Source: Nitrososphaeria archaeon
GTDB lineage: Archaea; Thermoproteota; Nitrososphaeria; JACIWG01
NCBI GenBank assembly: GCA_014361085.1
Contig: JACIWG010000045.1
Coordinates: forward strand, 1-11,400
Direction: 5' to 3'
Length of the DNA: 11,400 nucleotides
A program made the position numbers and the translations under genes. Positions 5,999 to 11,400 of this stretch are shown here, piece by piece. The notes under the pieces were generated by a model, which worked only from the letters and a program-made list of their open reading frames with translations, was not told the origin of the DNA and made no database searches. Numbering within the stretch: position 1 is the first letter of the stretch; each line of letters opens with the position of its first letter.

Positions 5999-7159
5999 TT
6001 GAAGAACATTATACTATCAAATTCTATCACTTCCGCATTGATTGTTACCAGCACACAGGCTGTTAATGCGTTAATGTCTCTTTATGCCATGCAATATTTT
6101 GGTGCTTCAAAACTTCAATTAGGTTACCTCTTCACCTTCTTCTATCTTACATCAGCCCTTTCTAAAATTTTATCAGGAATCTTTATAAGCCAAAAATATT
6201 TGAAGCATATCTTCTTACTTGGAATAGTTTTCATTGCTTTCTCGATTACAATGTATGATTTTGCACATTCTTTAGAAATTTTGTTCCTGTTTAGAATTTT
6301 ACATGGTGTTGGTTTTGCGTTCGCGAACACTGCCTGCTTAACTTTTGCCTCTCTAATTGCAGATGAAGGTCTCCAATCCTATTCTGTTAGTATGGCGACA
6401 GCATTTAATGCTATAGGACTAATATTAGGGCCTCTGGTTGGAACACTGGGTACACTCTTTTTTGACATCCCAAAAACCTTTGCAATAGTTGCAATTATAG
6501 TAGCCGTATCCTTTCTTTTCGCCTTCTATACTACTAGAAGTGTTGGTTTAAAAAAAACTGAATTTGTATTTCATAAAATTGGATTGAACGATTTCCTTTT
6601 TGTCAAAGAAAAGTGGTTTATAATTAGTACATTATCATATTTTGCTTACGCGCTCATTTATGGTACAATAATATCCTATATTCCACCTTTTGCTAAACAG
6701 AACTTTGGCTTAAACGACTACGACATTACATCACTATTTTTTATTTTCTTTATACTTTCATTGGTTGCAAGAGTAATATTGGTGAAAAGAAATGGAGGTG
6801 GTTTTTTGAAAAAGGTGTTAACATTTTCTTTAGCCATCTCAATTTTTATGTTCTCCTTGATTAGCTTTTCCAACTCTTTTGAAGTCTTTATTCTAGAGTT
6901 TGCATTAATTGGGCTGGGTCATGGATTCATATATCCTATAACTGCTCTAATTATTTCAAAGAATTCTCCTAGCGAAAAACTTTATACGATTAATACCGTT
7001 TATTTCACATCATTCGATTTTGGAAACGCCGTCGGCCCCTTTATAGCCTCAATACTTGTAACATTTTTGCCTCTTAATTTAGTGTTTTTTGGTACAGCGT
7101 TTTTTCCTCTCACAATATTTTTGTTTGTGATAAAATATTCGAAGGGTCTCAAAGCATAA
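5999..7159 (+). CDS. Major facilitator superfamily transporter, substrate unknown
   Basis: A 386-residue protein with about 12 hydrophobic helices in two halves, separated by a polar central loop near residues 180-205 that carries KKTEF and a KEKW segment. The length and topology fit an MFS secondary transporter. The fourth helix region has FRILHGVGFAFANTACLTFASL, with the Arg and glycines usual there, and the matching place in the second half is GLGHGFIYPITALII. The canonical motif A between helices 2 and 3 is weak (SQKYLKH). The start is TTG at 5999; the next internal ATGs would delete the first helix. There is no clear Shine-Dalgarno, and the upstream TATA-like stretch near 5960 is poor. 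It is followed on the same strand by an SDR gene after 47 bases, and may import the substrate of the downstream enzymes; that link is inference. Confidence 0.85.
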   Translation: MKNIILSNSITSALIVTSTQAVNALMSLYAMQYFGASKLQLGYLFTFFYLTSALSKILSGIFISQKYLKHIFLLGIVFIAFSITMYDFAHSLEILFLFRILHGVGFAFANTACLTFASLIADEGLQSYSVSMATAFNAIGLILGPLVGTLGTLFFDIPKTFAIVAIIVAVSFLFAFYTTRSVGLKKTEFVFHKIGLNDFLFVKEKWFIISTLSYFAYALIYGTIISYIPPFAKQNFGLNDYDITSLFFIFFILSLVARVILVKRNGGGFLKKVLTFSLAISIFMFSLISFSNSFEVFILEFALIGLGHGFIYPITALIISKNSPSEKLYTINTVYFTSFDFGNAVGPFIASILVTFLPLNLVFFGTAFFPLTIFLFVIKYSKGLKA

Positions 7160-7171
7160 ATTATAGGTAGA

Positions 7172-7182
7172 AAATAAATATA
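7172..7182 (+). promoter_or_regulatory. Possible TATA box for the SDR gene
   Basis: AAATAAATATA lies 13 bases past the transporter stop. Its centre is about 30 bases upstream of the ATG at 7207, which would give a nearly leaderless transcript. A purine-rich GGGAAGG at 7184-7190 sits too far away for an ordinary ribosome-binding site. Read-through from the transporter is also possible. Confidence 0.4.
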
Positions 7183-7206
7183 AGGGAAGGTTATGAATGT
7201 TGGGAT

Positions 7207-8181
7207 ATGTCGGTTCTAATTACTGGCGGTTGTGGTCTTGTTGGCTCCCATGTTGCAAATGAGCTTGTAGAAGAGTATAAAATGGATAAAGTGATATTAT
7301 TTGATGTCTCATATCCGAAAAATCCTCTTGTTTTGAAACATTTAGAAAACAAAATAAATTTCGTTTATGGAAACATATTAGATTATGGTAAGCTTTTAGA
7401 AGTCATCAAGGAATTTGATGTTGAAGGAATTATACATACTGTAGCCTTTGTTGACTACAAGTTTGTTGTATCAAATCCTCTCTTAAGCATATTTACTAAC
7501 GTGAATGGCACTCTTAATGTACTTGAACTTGCTAGAGTTAATGACCTAAAGGTTGTCTTCACAAGCTCTGGTGCCGTTTATGGTCAAATTGAAGGTTGTG
7601 CTAGAGAAGGTATGCCTATAAAGCCTACAGACCTTTATGGTATGACAAAGGCTGCTGGAGAAATGATGGGTGAACAGTATGCTAACACGTATGGTATCGA
7701 CTTTATTACAACAAGACTCTACTTCTTATATGGTCATGGTCTTTCGCAGACGGTGTCTTCTGTAGAGGAAGCGTTTAGGCCTCCAGTCCATCCAATAAGT
7801 GTTCTCTACCTATTTGTTACTAAAGCATTAAAGAATGAGAAATTGAAGATTGATAAAGGGGGTGACTCAGAACTCGATTACACTTACATAAAAGATGCGG
7901 CGCATGGTGTAGTTTTAGCATACTTAACTAAAAAGTCTCCTCACAAAATATATAATATTTCTTCAGGCAGGTCGTATACTTTAAAGTATTTGGCTGAAAT
8001 AGTTAACGATTATGTAGGCTATGAGGCTATAGATATTGGTTCAGGCCAAGTTGAAGGTTGGCCTAAGAGGGCAAAGTATCTTGATATCAGTTTAGCCAAT
8101 AAAGAGCTTGGATACTATCCTAGATATGGTTTAGAGAATGGTGTTAGAGAGTATATGACAATTTTAAAAAATGAAATCTGA
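7207..8181 (+). CDS. Extended SDR, NAD-dependent epimerase/dehydratase family
   Basis: A 324-residue cytoplasmic oxidoreductase with a Rossmann fold. The nucleotide-binding loop is T6-GGCGLVG13, and the acidic D33 at the end of the second strand points to NAD rather than NADP. The catalytic set is present: TSSGAVYG (119-126) supplies the Ser region and Y144-x3-K148 the Tyr/Lys pair. The C-terminal part has LDYTYIKDAAHGVVLA, then YNISSGR, usual for sugar-nucleotide epimerases and relatives. Sequence alone does not separate nucleotide-sugar epimerases from uronate, aldose or other hydroxy-acid dehydrogenases of this family. The neighbouring UxaA-type dehydratase and MFS transporter favour a catabolic sugar or hydroxy-acid step rather than cell-surface glycan synthesis, as there are no glycosyltransferases nearby. 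Confidence 0.85.
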   Translation: MSVLITGGCGLVGSHVANELVEEYKMDKVILFDVSYPKNPLVLKHLENKINFVYGNILDYGKLLEVIKEFDVEGIIHTVAFVDYKFVVSNPLLSIFTNVNGTLNVLELARVNDLKVVFTSSGAVYGQIEGCAREGMPIKPTDLYGMTKAAGEMMGEQYANTYGIDFITTRLYFLYGHGLSQTVSSVEEAFRPPVHPISVLYLFVTKALKNEKLKIDKGGDSELDYTYIKDAAHGVVLAYLTKKSPHKIYNISSGRSYTLKYLAEIVNDYVGYEAIDIGSGQVEGWPKRAKYLDISLANKELGYYPRYGLENGVREYMTILKNEI

Positions 8182-8201
8182 ACCTAAGCTACAGTAAAGT
8201 G

Positions 8202-8208
8202 TTTTTTT
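8202..8208 (+). terminator. Oligo-T run after the SDR gene
   Basis: Seven consecutive T lie 21 bases past the SDR stop, with no strong hairpin before them. Archaeal polymerase stops at such U-tracts, so this may end or weaken the upstream transcript before the hydro-lyase genes. Confidence 0.4.
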
Positions 8209-8245
8209 AGAAAAATCTAAATGTCTCATTTTAGGGGAATTGTGT

Positions 8246-9397
8246 ATGGAAATATTGGGCTATGATAGAGTAAATGGAGTTGGTGTTAGAAATTATGTTG
8301 CTGTAATGGCAACTGTAGGCTGTTCTGGTGATGCTGCTGAGAGGATAGTGCAAATTTATCCTAAGGCAAAGCTTCTTGTTCACCTTCAAGGTTGTGCACA
8401 GACTCCACCGGACATAGATTTGGTTGAGAAGGTTCTTGTAAATCTTGCTTTAAACCCTAACGTTTACTCTGTCCTACTTGTAAGTTTAGGCTGTGAAAGT
8501 GTTGATGCAGATAGGGTTGCAGATAAGATTTCCTCTGTAAAAAATGTTGAGGTTATTAGGGTTCAGGAAAGGGGATTATCTCATGCTATTTCTAGGGGGT
8601 CAGAAATTGTTAAGAAAATGTGTGATGAGGCTGAAAAGGTTTCTAGAACAAAGGTTGACTTTTCTAACATTAAGGTTGCAATAAAGTGTGGTGCATCAGA
8701 TTCTACATCTGGTATAATATCTAATCCGGTTGCAGGAAGGGTTGCTGACATGATTATTAGGGAAGGTGGTACAGTAATATTTGGTGAAACAACTGAAATA
8801 ATTGGTGCAGAACATATTCTAGCAAAAAGGGCTGTAGATGATACTGTTGCAAGAAAAATGTTTACAGCTATTGAGGAAATGGAGAAGAGGGCTATGTCCA
8901 TGGGTGTTGATATGAGAGGTGGGCAGCCGACTGGTGGAAACATAAAGGGAGGTATAACAACGATAGAGGAAAAATCTTTAGGTGCAATATGCAAGACAGG
9001 AACATCTAAGCTCGTTGATGTAATAGGATATGGTGACGTTCCATCGAAAAGGGGACTAATTTTTATGGACAGTCCAGGTCGTGAAATGGAGGCATTAACA
9101 GGGTTTGCTGCTGGAGGCGCCCAAATAATCTTATTCACTACAGGCTTAGGCGCTCCACAAGGTTTCCCCATAGTCCCTGTCATCAAGTTTTCAGGAAATC
9201 CTGAAGTTTGTGCAAGATTAAATGAGCATATCGATGTTGACTTGAGTCCAGTATTCTATGGTAGAGAAAGTTTGCAGGAAGCAGCCCAAAGACTTTTTAA
9301 TGAGATTATTGATGTTGCAAAATTTAAGCGTACTAGGGCCGAAATATTAGCCTATGAAAAATTTTTCAACATTTACGTGAAGGGGCCGGTGATATGA
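8246..9397 (+). CDS. UxaA-family hydro-lyase, large (catalytic) subunit
   Basis: A 383-residue protein that matches the catalytic part of altronate/galactarate dehydratases. These remove water from sugar acids with a metal ion and act in the cytoplasm. The order of motifs is complete: GYDRVNGVGVRNYV (5-18), H46-LQGC50, LGCES (81-85), C148-GASDSTSGIISNP, the ETTEIIGAEHILA block (181-193), GGITTIEEKSLGAICKTG (235-252) and FTTG (297-300). The usual CGGSD is CGASD here. A TTG at 8240 is in frame, but the ATG at 8246 is preferred because AGGGG at 8233-8237 lies at ribosome-binding distance. Its stop overlaps the ATG of the SAF-domain subunit by four bases. Bacterial UxaA has both parts in one chain. 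The (R)-sulfolactate sulfo-lyase SuyAB belongs to the same superfamily and is also split, so the substrate, sugar acid or sulfonate, is undecided. Confidence 0.85.
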   Translation: MEILGYDRVNGVGVRNYVAVMATVGCSGDAAERIVQIYPKAKLLVHLQGCAQTPPDIDLVEKVLVNLALNPNVYSVLLVSLGCESVDADRVADKISSVKNVEVIRVQERGLSHAISRGSEIVKKMCDEAEKVSRTKVDFSNIKVAIKCGASDSTSGIISNPVAGRVADMIIREGGTVIFGETTEIIGAEHILAKRAVDDTVARKMFTAIEEMEKRAMSMGVDMRGGQPTGGNIKGGITTIEEKSLGAICKTGTSKLVDVIGYGDVPSKRGLIFMDSPGREMEALTGFAAGGAQIILFTTGLGAPQGFPIVPVIKFSGNPEVCARLNEHIDVDLSPVFYGRESLQEAAQRLFNEIIDVAKFKRTRAEILAYEKFFNIYVKGPVI

Positions 9398-9702
9398 TGT
9401 CTCAAAGAAAGGCAATAGTAGTTGATGAAAAAGATAATGTAGCCTCTGCACTAGCGAACCTAAACAAGGGTGAAACTGTTGAGGTAACTATTGGATCGAT
9501 TGTATATAAGATTCAATTGATTTCCGACATACCTTTTGGGCACAAGTTTGCTTTAAAAAGAATACCCCGAGGAGAATATGTTATCAAATATGGTGAAGTG
9601 ATAGGAAGGGCGAGCAGAGACATTGAGGTAGGAGAGCATGTTCACGTACATAATGTTGAAAGTTTGAGGGCGAGAGGAGACCTTCAGAAAACAAGCTTAT
9701 AA
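9394..9702 (+). CDS. UxaA-family hydro-lyase, small SAF-domain subunit
   Basis: A 102-residue SAF-domain protein, the counterpart of the N-terminal domain of one-chain altronate dehydratase. The characteristic stretches are DNVASAL (14-20), IPFGHKFAL (46-54), IKYGEVIG (64-71) and EHVHVHNVES (81-90), whose histidines probably contribute to the active site. The ATG lies within the ATGA overlap with the large-subunit stop, and GGTGAT immediately upstream is a ribosome-binding site. Tight overlap means equal synthesis of the two chains, which are expected to form one enzyme. The gene order, large then small, is opposite to the domain order of the fused enzyme. Confidence 0.87.
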   Translation: MMSQRKAIVVDEKDNVASALANLNKGETVEVTIGSIVYKIQLISDIPFGHKFALKRIPRGEYVIKYGEVIGRASRDIEVGEHVHVHNVESLRARGDLQKTSL

Positions 9703-9714
9703 TCTTCAAAATTA

Positions 9715-9723
9715 TTATATATT
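9715..9723 (+). promoter_or_regulatory. TATA box for the DAPDH-like dehydrogenase gene
   Basis: TTATATATT in the 41-base gap after the SAF-subunit gene is centred 25 bases upstream of the ATG at 9744. That is near-ideal spacing for a leaderless transcript. Two other ATGs at 9734 and 9739 are in other frames, so this box also supports the chosen start. Confidence 0.6.
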
Positions 9724-9743
9724 CAACTTTATTATGCCATGTT

Positions 9744-10757
9744 ATGCCAGTTAATGTTGCAGTATATGGTCTTGGACCTATAGGATCCCTTATAGCTAAA
9801 AAGGTTCTGGAAAGAGAGGACCTAAACTTGGTTGCCGCATTCGATATTGCTCCAGAAAAGGTTGGAAAAGACTTGGGGGAAGTCCTGCAGTGGGATAAAA
9901 AAGTCGGTGTTTTAGTAGAACATGACATAAACTCTGAAACAGTATTAAAAAACAATAATGTTGACATAGTATTACATTCTACTTCAACATATCTTGATAA
10001 AATTTATCCCCAGCTAGTTAGATGCATAAAGTCAACCGCTGACATAATATCTACTTCTGAAACATTATGTAATCCATGGTACCGGTATCCAGAAATGGCT
10101 ACATTAATTGACGAGTTGGCAAAAAAATATTGTGTTACAGTACTTGGAACAGGCGTGAACCCAGGCTTCATATTCGACACATTACCTGCAACTCTAACAG
10201 CATGCTGCACAAAAGTTGAAAAAATTCATGCAATAAGATCATTGGATGCTTCAAAGAGAAGGTTTTCTTTCCAGAAAAAGTATGGCTTAAGCCTGTCTGT
10301 TAACGAATTTAATGAACTGCTAAATAGGGGTCAGATTACAGCACATGTTGGATACGCTGAATCCATTGACATGCTTGCTACAGCGCTGGGAATAAAACTT
10401 GATAGGATAGTGGAAGGACAGGAGCCGTTAGTTGCTGAAAGACCATTAAAAACCGATTACTTTAACATTTCAGTCGGCCAAGTTTCAGGAATACATGGAT
10501 ACGGAATCGGATACCTTAACGGGAAAGAGTTCATTAAAATAGAGCTTTTCGCTGAAGTGGGAAGAGAAGAGTTTGAGGAGATAAGAATTGAGGGTGAACC
10601 TCCAATAGCATGGAGGAGCTGTGGAACTGCTGGAGATATTGCAACCGCAGCCATGGTAATAAACATGATACCTAAGGTCCTAAGCTCTAAACCTGGTCTT
10701 ATTAGAATGCTTGACATTCCATTTCCTTCAGCCTTTATTAAACTTAAGATAGGCTAA
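9744..10757 (+). CDS. Dehydrogenase of the 2,4-diaminopentanoate dehydrogenase / DapB-like family
   Basis: A 337-residue NAD(P)-dependent dehydrogenase. An N-terminal Rossmann fold begins with the loop G9-LGPIG14, and D34 after the second strand suggests NAD. The following motifs match the family typified by 2,4-diaminopentanoate dehydrogenase of clostridial ornithine breakdown, which shares the dihydrodipicolinate reductase fold: HSTSTYLDKIYPQL (78-91), ISTSETLCNPWY (102-113), VTVLGTGVNPGF (131-142) and DASKRRFSFQKK (168-179). Length is normal for the family. No ornithine-pathway genes (mutase OraSE, thiolase pair) are in the window, so the true substrate may be another amino or oxo acid. 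It has its own promoter, but the position after the hydro-lyase pair suggests the same pathway. Annotations as plain 'dihydrodipicolinate reductase' would be misleading: there is no lysine pathway gene around it. Confidence 0.75.
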   Translation: MPVNVAVYGLGPIGSLIAKKVLEREDLNLVAAFDIAPEKVGKDLGEVLQWDKKVGVLVEHDINSETVLKNNNVDIVLHSTSTYLDKIYPQLVRCIKSTADIISTSETLCNPWYRYPEMATLIDELAKKYCVTVLGTGVNPGFIFDTLPATLTACCTKVEKIHAIRSLDASKRRFSFQKKYGLSLSVNEFNELLNRGQITAHVGYAESIDMLATALGIKLDRIVEGQEPLVAERPLKTDYFNISVGQVSGIHGYGIGYLNGKEFIKIELFAEVGREEFEEIRIEGEPPIAWRSCGTAGDIATAAMVINMIPKVLSSKPGLIRMLDIPFPSAFIKLKIG

Positions 10758-10778
10758 GCGTAACACATTTTCTATCCA

Positions 10779-10784
10779 TTTTTT
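10779..10784 (+). terminator. T-run between convergent genes
   Basis: Six T follow the dehydrogenase stop by 21 bases in the 36-base convergent gap. This fits an archaeal oligo-T terminator for the plus-strand transcript; there is no obvious hairpin. Confidence 0.4.
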
Positions 10785-10793
10785 ATAAAATTT

Positions 10794-11033
10794 TTAGGCG
10801 TAAGCTTCAACAGTCCTCCTTTTTTTACGAAACTCAACCCAAGCCTCAATATATCTTCTTATCTCCCTATTATATACTGGATCATTCCATAGTTTCTCTA
10901 GCCTCTCACATTCACCGTATCCTCCGATTATGCCAAAACATCTAAGTAACTCACCATACAAAATCTTCTTCTCATCTTCTTCTAACGTGATTTCGAGTTC
11001 AGCCAAAATCTTTTCTAATACAAGGATGGACAT
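10794..11033 (-). CDS. Small protein of unknown function (79 residues)
   Basis: I do not recognise a family. The protein starts at an ATG whose leaderless position is supported by the TATA-like box at 11058-11065. It appears fully helical: residues 3-30 form an acidic heptad-like helix (LEKILAELEITLEEDEKKILY). A centre with C32, GIIGGYG (34-40) and C42 is followed by an aromatic stretch, WNDPVYNREIRRYIEAWVEF. The C-terminus is basic (RKKRR, 69-73). No membrane segment or known catalytic motif is visible, and two cysteines are too few for an iron-sulfur cluster in a monomer. The regular codon use and own promoter argue that it is a real gene rather than a chance frame. Confidence 0.55.
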   Translation of the reverse strand: MSILVLEKILAELEITLEEDEKKILYGELLRCFGIIGGYGECERLEKLWNDPVYNREIRRYIEAWVEFRKKRRTVEAYA

Positions 11034-11057
11034 TTACAATTTTATATCAAATACATG

Positions 11058-11065
11058 TTTAAAAA
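11058..11065 (-). promoter_or_regulatory. Probable TATA box for the 79-residue protein gene
   Basis: On the minus strand TTTTTAAA is centred about 28 bases upstream of the ATG at 11033, as expected for a leaderless start. The closer TATAAAA at 11038-11044 is too near the start to act as the box. Confidence 0.45.
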
Positions 11066-11075
11066 CTTTTCTTTT

Positions 11076-11081
11076 AAAAAA
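11076..11081 (-). terminator. Oligo-T run behind the peptidase-like gene
   Basis: Six T on the minus strand lie 27 bases past the stop of the partial gene, upstream of the next promoter. This is a plausible archaeal terminator without a hairpin. Confidence 0.4.
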
Positions 11082-11108
11082 TTAAGATATTTTCTAATGC
11101 AGTTTCTC

Positions 11109-11400
11109 CTACCCAATTATCTTATGTAAAGTTTCTTCCACTAAACTAATTGCTTCATCTAACGTGTCTGAAACCCTGTTTCTCTCTCTTACCAATGTTG
11201 TCATTAAGAATTTTGAAAGGTTTTCGTCAAGTTTTTCAAGCTCCATAATCTTTGAAAGTGCAGGAATGTATGGTTCGTCTACAGCATAATCTTGCTCATA
11301 TCTTCCCTTGAATGTGAAAAGGGTTGGGTTCAGGGTTCTAGAAAGTTTCAAAAACATTTTATTCAATTCCTCAGCCTCTTTTAAGCCAATTTTGTCTAAT
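11109..11400 (-). CDS. C-terminal part of a probable M28-type metallopeptidase (5' end outside window)
   Basis: The frame stays open from the window edge to TAG at 11111-11109, giving at least 97 residues. A TTG at 11366 is only internal. The visible part has E-L-N-K-MFLKLSRTLNP, a KGRYEQDYAVDEPYIPALSKI segment and a final helix with RERNRVSDTLDEAI. The pattern 'LN..L..L.R.L.P..y...G.Y..D', then a Pro-containing 'P.IP.L', resembles the helical dimerisation domain at the end of glutamate-carboxypeptidase-like M28 enzymes. No zinc ligand can be seen because the catalytic domain would lie upstream, beyond the window. The reading is tentative: it could be another helical C-terminal domain. Confidence 0.5.
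   Translation of the reverse strand, partial: LDKIGLKEAEELNKMFLKLSRTLNPTLFTFKGRYEQDYAVDEPYIPALSKIMELEKLDENLSKFLMTTLVRERNRVSDTLDEAISLVEETLHKIIG

Noticed and set aside
8581..9186. A 201-codon open frame on the minus strand inside the UxaA large-subunit gene
   Set aside because: The plus-strand gene shows the full ordered motif set of its family. The antisense translation is rich in Pro, Ser and Ile, typical of a mirrored coding strand.
9584..9967. A 127-codon minus-strand frame across the SAF subunit and dehydrogenase genes
   Set aside because: It overlaps two well-supported genes and the TATA box between them, and carries no motif.
9744..10757. Lysine-pathway dihydrodipicolinate reductase (dapB)
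   Set aside because: The gene is longer than DapB. Its motifs (ISTSE, GTGVNPGF, DASKRRFSFQKK) belong to the diaminopentanoate-dehydrogenase-like family, and no lysine genes are adjacent.

Overview
The window reads as AT-rich archaeal DNA. The evidence is A/T-rich TATA-like boxes about 26-29 bases upstream of starts that have little or no leader, frequent TTG start codons, and archaeal-style protein families: a PDZ-containing site-2 protease, an MNT/HEPN pair, a VapBC relic and a TauE/DUF1634 pair. Arg is mostly AGA/AGG and Ile is often ATA. A thermophilic member of the Thermoproteota (TACK group) is my best guess. There is no rRNA or other marker gene here to fix the lineage.

Layout. (1) 1-2289, plus strand: the 3' part of a TauE/SafE-type anion exporter and a DUF1634 membrane protein, then a two-gene unit made of a SagB-type flavin nitroreductase with a twin-arginine signal and an overlapping small membrane protein with possible haem-ligand histidines. 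(2) 2313-5474, minus strand: a site-2 intramembrane protease, a CysM-type cysteine synthase with a strong inverted repeat on its promoter, and an overlapping MNT-nucleotidyltransferase/HEPN pair. (3) 5475-5998: a 524-base stretch with no intact gene. It holds the protease promoter and, on the minus strand, a decayed vapBC toxin-antitoxin locus with its operator-like palindromes still visible. (4) 5999-10757, plus strand: an MFS transporter, an extended SDR (NAD-dependent epimerase/dehydratase type), a split UxaA-family hydro-lyase (large subunit then SAF-domain small subunit), and a dehydrogenase of the 2,4-diaminopentanoate dehydrogenase/DapB-like fold. (5) 10794-11400, minus strand: a 79-residue protein of unknown function and the C-terminal part of what looks like an M28-type peptidase.

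How the genes may work together. The plus-strand block at 5999-10757 looks like a small-molecule catabolic module (uptake, oxidation, dehydration, redox), but its substrate cannot be read from sequence. The nitroreductase and its membrane partner form a plausible extracytoplasmic flavin/haem electron-transfer pair, similar in design to MsrP/MsrQ but built from unrelated parts. The most notable items are this pair, the overlooked vapBC relic, the uncharacterised UxaA/DAPDH-like cluster, and the HEPN protein in which the usual catalytic His position appears to be Ser. I found no CRISPR array, tRNA, rRNA or insertion sequence.
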